A DNA stretch of 21,562 nucleotides, from positions 1-21,562 of the IMG/VR virus record IMGVR_UViG_3300037585_002020; one strand, written 5' to 3'. Shown here piece by piece: positions 1 through 7,238 of this stretch. A model generated the notes under the pieces. The model did not search any database. It was not told the DNA's origin and was given only the letters and a program-made list of their open reading frames with translations. Origin of the DNA: a virus. The translations under genes were made by a program, and so were the position numbers. Numbering within the stretch: position 1 is the stretch's first letter; each line of letters starts with the position of its first letter.

Positions 1-598
1 TTCGGTATCAGTTGCCGGTGATGGTGGAGGTTTTTGGTCAACAGATTTAGAGGTAGGAGATTTAATTATAGCTAATGAAAACGACCCTGTTGATGAGGAT
101 GATTGGACGGAAGTTCAGAACAATATCGACTTAGCTACCAACTCTGTAGCGGGTATAGCTAAGTTCCCTACCGCCAATGGATTTGCTACCATTACAGATG
201 GTGTAGTCAAACTTTCTGAAGGAGATGAGGTAACTAACCTTGGAAGTTCAGCTAACTCTCTTACAATTACTACCGATGCTTTCGGAAAAATTACAAATGC
301 TACACAACAAGCTATAAGTATCACTACCTCTGATATTACGAACTTCGAGACTGCGGTAGAGACTGTAATAGAGTCTTATAGCAAAACTATAGCCTTTGGA
401 GATGCTGAGGCTACCTCTTTCGTCCTTTCACATTATTTTGGAACCAATGATGTTATGGTTCAAATCTATGAAGTGGCGACTGCTGATACCGTAGAGTGTA
501 GTGTGAGCAGAACTAACACCAATACTATTACTGTAAATACAGGCTCTTATGTTCCGGGCACCGCCGCTATGGAAGCTTTAATCACTAAAATAGTATAA
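1..598 (+). CDS. Tail fibre / receptor-binding protein, C-terminal part (partial)
   Basis: The frame beginning at base 2 is open from the window edge to the TAA at 596-598, giving about 198 residues of a protein whose start lies outside the window. It is rich in Thr, Ser, Ala, Asp and Gly with short beta-strand-like segments, typical of fibrous tail proteins. Its whole visible length resembles the C-terminal ~190 residues of the next gene: the stretch GDLIIANENDP matches GDFLIANDDDP downstream, and both end in a small domain containing H-x-x-G-T-x-x-V-x-V-Q-x-Y (here SHYFGTNDVMVQIY). That final domain probably forms a trimeric tip or knob (inference). The next gene starts 4 bases after the stop, so the two are almost certainly co-transcribed. 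The exact role as adhesin, side fibre or appendage cannot be decided from sequence. Confidence 0.75.
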   Translation, partial: SVSVAGDGGGFWSTDLEVGDLIIANENDPVDEDDWTEVQNNIDLATNSVAGIAKFPTANGFATITDGVVKLSEGDEVTNLGSSANSLTITTDAFGKITNATQQAISITTSDITNFETAVETVIESYSKTIAFGDAEATSFVLSHYFGTNDVMVQIYEVATADTVECSVSRTNTNTITVNTGSYVPGTAAMEALITKIV

Positions 599-602
599 TA
601 TC

Positions 603-2360
603 ATGGCTATATTTTATTACGACGATATAGACTTAGCTACCAATCAACTTCTAGATGTTTCTCTTGAAATTGTTGCAGACGTAGATAATATAGCTGCTGC
701 GGATAACTTTACAGGTAGAATAGCTTTCGACCAAGCTACGGATACTTTCTCTTTCTATAATGGAACGGAATGGGTAGACCTTACAGGTACGGGAGGGGTA
801 GAAGCTGTGTATGCTCAAGATGGAGTTAAAATTGATACTACTACGGGAGATGTAACTCTTGAGCTGAGGTATCAAACTAATGCCCCACATCCTAACTTTA
901 TAGCGGAAGCGACAAATGGGGGAGGATTAAATACAACAGATGGGTTCCTTGCTTATCAATCTACTCAAGACCCTCTTGTAAGTCAACGTTCTATATCTGA
1001 AATTTTAGCTTTAATTACTAGTACGGGTGGGGTAGAGGAGATTGAAATCCTTGCCGCCACTGACCAATCAGGCTCCGCACCTTATGTTCCTCTTACTCTT
1101 GATGAACCTAATCCGGAAGAGTTTACAATTACTCCTAGGATATATAAAGGGGGTGATAAAGTTGGCTATGTTCCTTCAAATGCTGATGTAGGTTCCACAT
1201 ATTTCCTTCGTGGAGATGGTCTTTGGGTAGTACCGGAAAATGACTTAGGGATATGGACGATTAGTGATAATGAATCACCTCCTGTAACACAGGCTGTTCC
1301 TAATGGAACTACTATAGATTTCGACGGAGGAATAGGAATAAATAGTGATGCAGGGTCGATTGGGGTAGTCGCGGTAATTCAATGGAGTCTCGATTTAACG
1401 GACAATAGTTTAGAAGTAGCTGATGGGGGAACTTTAGCTACTGATTCCATCGTCTATTCAGAATATGGTGTTGATACTAATATAAAAGGTGAGATTAGTG
1501 ATGCTCCTTTAAATGCGTTGGGAACTGCTAATGCGGATTTATCTATGACCACTAGTGGTACTGCATATAAAATTACAGGACTTGATACTGACGACCCTGA
1601 TACAGGTTCTGATATCGTAGATAAGAAATTTGTTGACGATACTGCGGGTGAGGTATTTAATTTCCAAGGAGGTTACAATGCTTCTAGCAATTCCCCTGAC
1701 CTTACTTCCTCTCCTAACTCTATAACCAAAGGTCAAGCGTGGGCCGTCACGGATGCAGGAACTTTCTATGGAGAGCAGTTACGTGATGGAGATTTCCTTA
1801 TTGCGAATGACGATGACCCAAGTCAACTTTCAGATTGGGAGGTGGTACAGAGTAATATCGGTTTAGCTGAAAACAATGTATTCGGTATAGGGTACTATAC
1901 CCAAGCGAATGGATTTGAACCATCTATGACGGCGGGAGAGCCTAAGTTAGATGCTGTAGCAAATGACGTAGGAACTTTTGGAGCCGCTGATAAATCTATT
2001 ACACTATCTACCGATGAGTTTGGAAGGGTTACAGATATTGCGGCTAATGATATCGTCCTCCCGGCTTCTGCATCAGATATAGCTAACGATTTGGGTCAGA
2101 TTACTGATTTCAATGCAGAAGTGTCTGCCGATATAAACGCTAAATCTTTTATAGCCACGGTTGGAGGTCAGACTATGACAGTCGTTCATAACTTAGGCAC
2201 TAAAAATGTTAGAGTCCAAGCCTATCGAAATTCCGGCCTTCGCGATACTATAAATTTCAGAGTAGAGAGATATGATACAAACACTGTCAAACTGTATAGC
2301 CAAACTACTTTAGGGGCTAATAGTGTTCAAGTTTTAGTACAGGAGTGTACGACTCCATAA
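603..2360 (+). CDS. Tail fibre / receptor-binding protein
   Basis: This 585-residue protein is probably an elongated trimeric tail fibre contacting the host surface. The N-terminal ~65 residues include the pattern RIAFDQATDTFSFYNGTEW (about residues 39-57), which I recognise as common near the starts of tail proteins in Bacteroidota and aquatic phages. Around residues 198-210 is a Y-F-L-R-G-D-G-x-W motif, a recurrent phage fibre repeat. The last ~60 residues (from about 528, HNLGTKNVRVQAY) form the same terminal domain as the upstream gene, and residues from about 392 onward are paralogous to it. There is no signal peptide or membrane segment. It sits between two other fibre-like genes. The ATG at 603 follows the previous stop by 4 bases. 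Structural class is confident; receptor and exact position in the virion are unknown. Confidence 0.8.
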   Translation: MAIFYYDDIDLATNQLLDVSLEIVADVDNIAAADNFTGRIAFDQATDTFSFYNGTEWVDLTGTGGVEAVYAQDGVKIDTTTGDVTLELRYQTNAPHPNFIAEATNGGGLNTTDGFLAYQSTQDPLVSQRSISEILALITSTGGVEEIEILAATDQSGSAPYVPLTLDEPNPEEFTITPRIYKGGDKVGYVPSNADVGSTYFLRGDGLWVVPENDLGIWTISDNESPPVTQAVPNGTTIDFDGGIGINSDAGSIGVVAVIQWSLDLTDNSLEVADGGTLATDSIVYSEYGVDTNIKGEISDAPLNALGTANADLSMTTSGTAYKITGLDTDDPDTGSDIVDKKFVDDTAGEVFNFQGGYNASSNSPDLTSSPNSITKGQAWAVTDAGTFYGEQLRDGDFLIANDDDPSQLSDWEVVQSNIGLAENNVFGIGYYTQANGFEPSMTAGEPKLDAVANDVGTFGAADKSITLSTDEFGRVTDIAANDIVLPASASDIANDLGQITDFNAEVSADINAKSFIATVGGQTMTVVHNLGTKNVRVQAYRNSGLRDTINFRVERYDTNTVKLYSQTTLGANSVQVLVQECTTP

Positions 2361-2377
2361 ATTAAATTAAATTAAAT
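2360..2377 (+). promoter_or_regulatory. A/T-rich leader repeat (AATTAAATTAAAT type)
   Basis: The gap before the ATG at 2379 consists of consecutive ATTAA units. The same unit occurs before the starts at 6416 (6393-6407) and 13012 (12996-13008). Bacteroidota often initiate translation from A-rich leaders without a strong Shine-Dalgarno, so this may be a shared translation leader. It could equally be simple AT-rich filler. Confidence 0.4.
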
Positions 2378-2378
2378 A

Positions 2379-4859
2379 ATGGCTGATATAAATTTTTATT
2401 CAGGTATTGATATTACGGGGAATATATCCCTTTCAGGTTCTTTCTCCGACACCGCCGGGTCTTCGGGTTCAAATGGGTTTATACTTTCTTCTACTACTAC
2501 CGGAACGTCTTGGATTAATCCAAATACGCTTGATAATATAGCAAATACAGATTTAACCTTAACGGCGAATAGGATTCTTTATTTTGGGGCGGCAGGTTTA
2601 GCTAACAGAACCCTTGAGTTTTTAGATAACGTAAATACAAGCGTAAGGATTATTAAATTTACTGATGCAGATATAGAAATGGCAAAAGAGGTTCATTTAA
2701 AATCTGCTTCTGCTACTGCTGTACCTTTACATTTCCATGGACCTTCTTCTTCCGCATTTTCGGTCTCTCTTCAAGCTCCTTCTCTTTTGGCTTCCACTGC
2801 CTATACTTTGCCTGACGCAGATGGGACTAATAAACAAGTTATTATTACTAACGGCTCTGCAGAATTATCGTGGTCCGATGCTGAAAATATTGGGAATAAT
2901 AACCTTTCTATCCCCGGAACTTCTACCGCGAGAACCTTAACTCTTTCTTCCGGAAGTAATGCTTCGTTTACTATTGAGTCCGATGGTAATGACCCGTATA
3001 TAGAATGTAAAAAATCGATAACAGATATATACAAAAAATTAAGAATAAAACCTGATAGCACTGACGGAGGGATAATACAAATCTATGAGGGAACAGGGGC
3101 TAGTGATGGATACGTAGGGTTTCAAGCAGGGCATATAACTTCTTCTATAGATTACACTCTTCCTGTAGGTCCTCCTGCTTCCGATAAAGTCCTTCAGTCT
3201 ACTTCTTTAGGTGTTATGTCTTGGGTCGATGCGGGTGGAGCAGATACGAACATTGCCAATACCGACCTTACTCTTGATGCAACTAGAACTCTCGACCTTG
3301 ATGGCAATTCATTATCTTTTTCATCAAACGATGGTGGGAGTACTGATACTATTGCATCGTGGTCATATACCACTATGCAGGTTTTTGGGGATTTTTATCT
3401 ACGTACTAATAGTAGTACTATTGCTCCTACGATGAGGTTTAGTGCGGGGACAAGCTCTAACTTTGTTGCTCTTAAGGCTCCCGATACGGTGGGGACATCG
3501 TACACCCTTACCTTACCTGATGCTGATGGAACTGATGGTCAGGTAATACAGACTGATGGTAGTGGAGAAATGTCTTGGGTAGATAATACAAATATAGGAA
3601 GTGCTAACCTTACTATTGACGGAACCTCTACCGCTAGAACTTTAACTCTTTCTTCGGGTAACGCTAGTTCCTTTGTTATTGAGTCCAATGGTAATGACCC
3701 GTATATACAATTTAAAAAAGGTGTCACGACTGCATACAAAAGATTAGAGATACAAGATGACAGTGCTAATGGAGGGGAATTTCGTATCTATGAAGGAAAT
3801 GCAGGGAGTGGTAAATACGTAGGATTTCAAGCTCCCGATTTAGTAACTACAACGGCAAACTATACCCTCCCTGTTTCTGCTCCTGCTTCCGATATGGTAC
3901 TGCAGTCTACATCGGCAGGCGTTATGTCGTGGGTTGCAGGTGGAGGAACAGATACAAATATTGGGGATGATGACTTAGTTATAAGTGATGCAGCCCGTAC
4001 TTTAACTTTAAATAGTGCTGCTCAAAGTACTTTCAGTATTTTGGATACAAGTGGAGATACTATTGCAGAGTTTACCGATGGTAGTAATAAATTCGTTGAC
4101 CCTGTAAGTATACAAAATGTCGCAGGTACTGTAGGAAGCCTTTTTATTTTTGACCAAGATAACACCAATTATATAGGGTTCGATGTTCCTTTCAATACTA
4201 CTAGTAGTATCCTTTATACTCTTCCTGAGCCTCCGACAACAAATGGTCAAATCCTTGCCTCTCAGACGGATGGTACTATGTCTTGGGAAGATAGCTCCCC
4301 TACTCCTACGTTAGTTATGGGAGGAGGAGGAAGAGTGGCAATAAGTACTACAATTGCTAATAATGCCCGATTCGCAGTGTGCGGTGGCACTCTTGGGTTT
4401 AATTATTACAGTTGGTCTACAGCAATGTACAATGGGACTCCGGATTTTACGGGATTAGGGGTTCCGGGTACAAGTACTTCAATAGTTACACCATACTTAG
4501 GCAACCAAGGGGCTTTTAAAGTTGTTCGAGAAGGGGAGATTAGTATTCAAGGAACGGTTGAGGGGTCTAATAATTCTGAGGTTTATGATGAGGATGTGTT
4601 TATATATGTTTTTAAGGTACCTTCAGCTATTGTGACAGCTATGGGAAATGGGGGAGCGCAGGATAATACAGCTTATGAGCTTGTAGCTTCAGCTAAATGT
4701 ACGATGCCTTCTTCAAACGCTTCTAGCCGTCCACAAAGTTTTGTCTCAACAAATGGTGAAACCCTAGATAAAGACGATTGGGTTTTTGCTGCCATGGCAT
4801 TTGATGCTGCAGTAACGTCCACTCGCTATTTTTATGTTAACTTTAATGTTTATACGTAA
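2379..4859 (+). CDS. Repeat-built tail fibre protein
   Basis: An 826-residue fibre-like protein made of repeated modules. A unit of the form Y-T-L-P ... G-x-x-S-W occurs about five times (near residues 141, 259, 374, 494 and 612), with a half copy near residue 45. A second unit, N-I-x-x-x-x-L-x-(I/L) followed by an A-R-T-L-T-L-like stretch, alternates with it. Two blocks of about 157 residues (roughly 141-297 and 375-532) are near-duplicates and are also recognisable at DNA level. From about residue 645 a non-repetitive C-terminal domain of ~180 residues begins after a Gly-rich hinge (GGGGR) and is probably the receptor-binding or trimerising head; a jelly-roll-type fold is possible but unproven. 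The ATG at 2379 is preceded by an A/T-rich repeat leader, and its stop overlaps the next start by one base. Confidence 0.8.
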   Translation: MADINFYSGIDITGNISLSGSFSDTAGSSGSNGFILSSTTTGTSWINPNTLDNIANTDLTLTANRILYFGAAGLANRTLEFLDNVNTSVRIIKFTDADIEMAKEVHLKSASATAVPLHFHGPSSSAFSVSLQAPSLLASTAYTLPDADGTNKQVIITNGSAELSWSDAENIGNNNLSIPGTSTARTLTLSSGSNASFTIESDGNDPYIECKKSITDIYKKLRIKPDSTDGGIIQIYEGTGASDGYVGFQAGHITSSIDYTLPVGPPASDKVLQSTSLGVMSWVDAGGADTNIANTDLTLDATRTLDLDGNSLSFSSNDGGSTDTIASWSYTTMQVFGDFYLRTNSSTIAPTMRFSAGTSSNFVALKAPDTVGTSYTLTLPDADGTDGQVIQTDGSGEMSWVDNTNIGSANLTIDGTSTARTLTLSSGNASSFVIESNGNDPYIQFKKGVTTAYKRLEIQDDSANGGEFRIYEGNAGSGKYVGFQAPDLVTTTANYTLPVSAPASDMVLQSTSAGVMSWVAGGGTDTNIGDDDLVISDAARTLTLNSAAQSTFSILDTSGDTIAEFTDGSNKFVDPVSIQNVAGTVGSLFIFDQDNTNYIGFDVPFNTTSSILYTLPEPPTTNGQILASQTDGTMSWEDSSPTPTLVMGGGGRVAISTTIANNARFAVCGGTLGFNYYSWSTAMYNGTPDFTGLGVPGTSTSIVTPYLGNQGAFKVVREGEISIQGTVEGSNNSEVYDEDVFIYVFKVPSAIVTAMGNGGAQDNTAYELVASAKCTMPSSNASSRPQSFVSTNGETLDKDDWVFAAMAFDAAVTSTRYFYVNFNVYT
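2801..3270 (+). repeat. Internal coding repeat, copy 1
   Basis: First copy of a ~470-bp duplicated block inside the repeat-built fibre gene. It encodes a Y-T-L-P-D-A-D-G start, a T-S-T-A-R-T-L-T-L-S-S-G middle, N-D-P-Y-I-x-x-K-K and a closing S-W-V-D. Copy 2 lies at about 3502-3976. Protein identity is clearly higher than between the other, shorter repeat units. Confidence 0.75.
3502..3976 (+). repeat. Internal coding repeat, copy 2
   Basis: Second copy of the block at 2801-3270, in the same frame and orientation, separated by ~230 bp of different sequence. Shared landmarks in order are L-P-D-A-D-G-T, G-T-S-T-A-R-T-L-T-L-S-S-G, G-N-D-P-Y-I, Y-V-G-F-Q-A, P-A-S-D-x-V-L-Q-S-T-S and G-V-M-S-W-V. 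The copies differ at many codons, so the duplication is not recent. Confidence 0.75.
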
Positions 4860-5050
4860 TGAGTATTGACCCTAATAAAATTATCCCTCACGAAGTAGAC
4901 CACAGCTATGACGGGATTCAGGAGATAAAAGACTATATCCCTACCTCTCAAGATACTGCCGCAGAAGTTAGAAATAAAATGCGTAAATTTACTTCTTATA
5001 TATACAAATATTTAGAGCAGTTAAATCCCCCTCGTGGAGAAGATAAGTGA
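4859..5050 (+). CDS. Small helical protein of unknown function
   Basis: A 63-residue soluble protein. Its ATG overlaps the TAA of the fibre gene by one base (TAATG), an arrangement that favours coupled translation. It has a polar N-terminus, a short D-x-I-P-T-S segment and a predicted amphipathic helix with basic residues over roughly residues 36-55. There is no membrane segment or signal peptide. I do not recognise the family. Lying between the fibres and the membrane/amidase pair, it could be a fibre assembly factor or part of the lysis cassette; neither is shown by the sequence. Confidence 0.55.
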   Translation: MSIDPNKIIPHEVDHSYDGIQEIKDYIPTSQDTAAEVRNKMRKFTSYIYKYLEQLNPPRGEDK

Positions 5051-5054
5051 AAGT

Positions 5055-5267
5055 ATGGAATATGAACTAATTGCCTTAGGGGTAGCTATGGTGTCCGGAA
5101 TGTTAGGAACATGGATTAAAATGACAAATGAAGTAACAAAAATAAAATCGCGCTTATACTCTTTAGAGAAATCTGAAACTAAAGTAGAGCAGACATTAGA
5201 TATTTTAGTGGAAGGGATGAATGATATAAAAATTTTACTTGCGGAACGAGGAATTAGAAAGAAATGA
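5055..5267 (+). CDS. Membrane-anchored coiled-coil protein (putative holin or lysis accessory)
   Basis: The frame can start at GTG 5034 or ATG 5055. I chose the ATG because it clears the preceding stop by 4 bases and places the hydrophobic segment at the very N-terminus, giving 70 residues. Residues ~5-22 (ELIALGVAMVSGMLGTWI) form one membrane span. The rest is charged and helical with heptad-like spacing, consistent with a coiled coil. The stop overlaps the amidase start as ATGA. One membrane span plus a coiled coil immediately before an endolysin gene is a common layout for phage holin-like or lysis-accessory proteins. Which of these it is, and its topology, remain uncertain. No enzyme motif is present. 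Confidence 0.6.
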   Translation: MEYELIALGVAMVSGMLGTWIKMTNEVTKIKSRLYSLEKSETKVEQTLDILVEGMNDIKILLAERGIRKK

Positions 5268-5692
5268 GAGACTTAAATCGTATTATATTACATTGCTCTG
5301 CTACGCCTGAAGGGAGAGAGGTTAGTGTAGAGACTATCCGAGCATGGCATGTTGACCCCCCTCCACAAGGGCATGGATGGTCCGATATAGGATATCATTA
5401 CGTTATTCACCTTGATGGGAAAACAGAGATAGGGAGGCCCGTAGAGATACAAGGAGCTCATACTTCCGGAGAGAATGAAGATTCCATCGGAATTTGTTAT
5501 ATCGGTGGTGTAGACGCCTCTAATGACCCCAAAGACACCATGACAGTATTACAAGAAATAGCTTTTATAGAAATAGTTAAAAGTTTAAGGCTTACATTTG
5601 GCAAATTATCTATTCATGGTCACAACGAATATTCACCCAAAGCATGTCCTTCTTTCTCAGTAGAGGAGAAGTTCGGCTTCTTAAACACATAA
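5264..5692 (+). CDS. N-acetylmuramoyl-L-alanine amidase endolysin (T7 lysozyme type, Amidase_2)
   Basis: This 142-residue protein closely follows T7 lysozyme in layout and size. It should cleave the amide bond between N-acetylmuramic acid and L-alanine in peptidoglycan during lysis. Visible landmarks are IILHCSAT with zinc ligand His10, I-G-Y-H with the catalytic Tyr44 equivalent, NEDSIGICYIGG, and H-N-E-Y-S-P-K-A-C-P. The last gives His120, Lys126 and Cys128, with the same spacing as T7 His122/Lys128/Cys130. All zinc ligands and catalytic positions are therefore intact. There is no signal peptide and no separate cell-wall-binding domain, so it needs a holin-type route to the periplasm, consistent with the membrane-protein gene overlapping it by 4 bases. 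T7 lysozyme also regulates T7 RNA polymerase; nothing here indicates that function. Confidence 0.95.
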   Translation: MRDLNRIILHCSATPEGREVSVETIRAWHVDPPPQGHGWSDIGYHYVIHLDGKTEIGRPVEIQGAHTSGENEDSIGICYIGGVDASNDPKDTMTVLQEIAFIEIVKSLRLTFGKLSIHGHNEYSPKACPSFSVEEKFGFLNT

Positions 5693-5693
5693 T

Positions 5694-6179
5694 ATGAGAT
5701 ACTTATATTTAACCCTTATTTTTTTAGTTTTTTCAGCCTGTTCACAAGCTGATACTGCATCTACCCCTGTAAACTCTGACCCTATTACTATTACATTAAA
5801 TGTAAAAAATTCTACTGACTCTGATATGAGATGCCATAAAACCTATGGTGTAGACAAATCAGATGTATGGGTAGAAATTGCTGCCGGGGCTTCAGCAGCT
5901 TTAACTTCTAACACTCACTCTCCTTCAGGAACTGTTTATACTTGTTATCCTGTAGCTCCTAAAAATATACCACAACCCAATCCTTCAGATGGAAATTTTC
6001 AAATGTCATATGGATATTGGGATGGAGCTCCTCATGTTACATGTGATAACGATTGCAATAAAGGTTATCCTACAGATAAAATTCATTATCAAGGTAACAA
6101 TTGGAAATATATTTTAAAATGGAAAAGTCCTGAAGATGTCGTAAACAACTCAGTAGAGTTTTTAACAGGCGCTTTATAA
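5694..6179 (+). CDS. Putative secreted lipoprotein, Cys-rich
   Basis: A 161-residue protein with a signal peptide (MRYLYLTLIFLVFSAC) ending in a lipobox-like F-S-A-C, predicting cleavage before Cys16 and lipid attachment there. The -3 position is Phe, not the usual Leu, so the call is probable, not certain. The mature part is beta-rich and has four more cysteines (47, 84, 117, 121), enough for two disulfides in the periplasm or on the surface. It follows the amidase stop by one base and is followed by a hairpin terminator formed over its own stop codon. Candidate roles are outer-membrane spanin partner, superinfection exclusion lipoprotein (as Llp of T5 or Ltp of TP-J34), or host-surface modifier. 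None is demonstrated, and I do not recognise the mature domain. Confidence 0.7.
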   Translation: MRYLYLTLIFLVFSACSQADTASTPVNSDPITITLNVKNSTDSDMRCHKTYGVDKSDVWVEIAAGASAALTSNTHSPSGTVYTCYPVAPKNIPQPNPSDGNFQMSYGYWDGAPHVTCDNDCNKGYPTDKIHYQGNNWKYILKWKSPEDVVNNSVEFLTGAL

Positions 6180-6192
6180 AGCGCATATTTTT
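6169..6192 (+). terminator. Palindromic terminator after lipoprotein gene
   Basis: GCGCTTTATAAAGCGC (6169-6184) is a perfect 16-base inverted repeat that folds to a 6-bp stem with a TATA loop, followed by ATATTTTTA. It overlaps the lipoprotein stop codon at 6177-6179. The T tract is short and interrupted, so termination may be partial, allowing read-through to the holin-like gene. Confidence 0.6.
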
Positions 6193-6214
6193 ATAACCTT
6201 TAAATTATTTTCAC

Positions 6215-6376
6215 ATGGAATTTTTAATAAGCAATTGGGCAAATATAGCCCTCGCCGTTATCACTGCAGCAGGTACACTGACTGCGTTAACAGAAACGAA
6301 GAAAGATGACAAAATTGTTAACGTTCTTTCTCGTATCCTTCAAGCTGTCGTAATGGGAAAAAATCGCAAGAAGTAA
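6215..6376 (+). CDS. Small holin-like membrane protein (53 aa)
   Basis: A 53-codon frame from ATG 6215 to TAA 6376. The N-terminus is MEFLISNW; residues ~9-25 (ANIALAVITAAGTLTAL) form a membrane span; the remainder is amphipathic and ends in a strongly basic tail, G-K-N-R-K-K. This size, single span and positive C-terminus fit a small phage holin, and the gene lies beside the amidase and lipoprotein genes. It would make the inner-membrane lesion that lets the signal-less amidase out (inference). It lies 35 bases after the preceding gene, downstream of the palindromic terminator. With two holin-like proteins in the cassette, one may be an antiholin or regulator. Small size limits certainty, but the membrane-plus-basic-tail pattern is not typical of a chance frame. 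Confidence 0.65.
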   Translation: MEFLISNWANIALAVITAAGTLTALTETKKDDKIVNVLSRILQAVVMGKNRKK

Positions 6377-6381
6377 TTGCG

Positions 6382-6389
6382 TATCTTTG
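6382..6389 (+). promoter_or_regulatory. Bacteroidota-type -7 box TATCTTTG
   Basis: TATCTTTG matches the Bacteroidota sigma -7 element TAnnTTTG and lies 26 bases before the ATG at 6416. No clear TTG -33 element is seen at 17-19 bases upstream, so it is a partial match. It would start transcription of the small virion genes after the lysis cassette. Confidence 0.55.
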
Positions 6390-6415
6390 ACTAAAATTAA
6401 ATTAAATCTATTATA

Positions 6416-6667
6416 ATGTCTACAGAATCAACTCAAACTCCGGTTAAGGAATTAACTCCTGAACAACTTACAAAACTTCAAGAGCTTTTATCTGCTTTTA
6501 ATCAGTCTAAGTTAGTCTTAGCTGACACCCTTTTATCTCAAAAAGATGCAATGGAAAAAGTGGAAGCTCATAGACTTGATTTCTCTACTATGGAGAAGAG
6601 TCTTATTGCAGAATATGGTGAGAATGTCAGTATTAATCTTCAAACAGGAGCTTTAACACATAAGTAA
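6416..6667 (+). CDS. Small coiled-coil protein of unknown function
   Basis: An 83-residue, mostly helical protein. Residues ~17-60 are Leu/Lys/Glu/Gln-rich and could form a coiled coil. The last ~20 residues, A-E-Y-G-E-N-V-S-I-N-L-Q-T-G, look like a short beta hairpin. I recall similar small proteins near structural genes of aquatic phages but know of no function. The start at 6416 is preceded by a TATCTTTG box and an ATTAAATTAAAT leader, making it the first gene of a transcription unit. The next gene begins one base after its stop. A chaperone or minor virion role would fit the position but is only a guess. Confidence 0.6.
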   Translation: MSTESTQTPVKELTPEQLTKLQELLSAFNQSKLVLADTLLSQKDAMEKVEAHRLDFSTMEKSLIAEYGENVSINLQTGALTHK

Positions 6668-6668
6668 A

Positions 6669-7238
6669 ATGTCTAAGATTAGTACGTATCCTATTGATAG
6701 TAATGTAAATGTTAACGATTATATTATCGGAACCGATAGTGACAATAACAGTATAACAAAAAATTACACTATATCAAGCATTATAGCTCTTTCTCCATAT
6801 GGGGGGATGGCATATATCAATGCGGTGGATACGGCAGGGACATCTGTTACTACATTTGCTTCTCAAGACATTTATTATCCTTTAGAGACTGTCCTTACTT
6901 CTCAAATTGCAAGTGGATGGACGGTAGATGATACTGAGACCAATAGAATTGTTTATGGCAATAGCGCTGTAAAACCTGCTACTATAACCTTTACGGTTAA
7001 TTGTAAGGGTACTGCAGGAGATGTTATAGATTTTGCTATGTATAAGAATGGTACAGAAATTTCAGGTACTGAACAAAAAACAGAGATACCTTCAACGTCT
7101 ACTATACCTGTTATCCTTACCATACAAACTTTACAAAGTTTAGCTGTTAACGATTATTTTGAGGTGTATGCAAAAAACACAAGCGGAACAGACTCGATAA
7201 CTACCACTCACCTTAATGTGGTGGTTCATACTTTATGA
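6669..7238 (+). CDS. Putative virion fibre/decoration protein with jelly-roll-like C-terminus
   Basis: A 189-residue protein in two parts. Residues 1-45 (from MSKISTYPIDSNVNVNDYII, with I-G-T-D-S-D and T-K-N-Y-T-I-S-S-I) match an attachment-type N-terminal motif that I recognise from small tail or head fibres of aquatic phages. Residues ~50-189 are beta-rich, with A-T-I-T-F-T-V and F-A-M-Y-K-N-G-T-E-I segments reminiscent of C1q/TNF-like jelly rolls, which usually trimerise. No catalytic motif, signal or membrane segment is present. It lies among small structural genes and overlaps the next start by ATGA. Likely a head fibre, decoration protein or short tail appendage; the fold assignment is pattern-based and moderate. 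Confidence 0.6.
   Translation: MSKISTYPIDSNVNVNDYIIGTDSDNNSITKNYTISSIIALSPYGGMAYINAVDTAGTSVTTFASQDIYYPLETVLTSQIASGWTVDDTETNRIVYGNSAVKPATITFTVNCKGTAGDVIDFAMYKNGTEISGTEQKTEIPSTSTIPVILTIQTLQSLAVNDYFEVYAKNTSGTDSITTTHLNVVVHTL

Noticed and set aside
2737-2940. Plus-strand frame of 67 codons within the repeat fibre gene.
   Set aside because: Its Leu-rich appearance comes from reading the repeat gene out of frame; a similar shadow occurs at 3211-3435 in a related repeat unit.
2801-3976. Direct repeats that might suggest a CRISPR array or non-coding repeat.
   Set aside because: Repeats are long, in frame and protein-coding; there are no short identical repeats with unique spacers.
5264-5692. Amidase acting also as an RNA polymerase inhibitor, as T7 lysozyme does.
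   Set aside because: Only the amidase active site is visible; no T7-like polymerase is in the window, and the inhibitory N-terminus of T7 lysozyme is not matched.
6169-6184. Perfect 16-base palindrome considered as an operator or attachment site.
   Set aside because: No integrase or repressor gene is present, and position over a stop codon with a following T-rich tract fits a terminator better.
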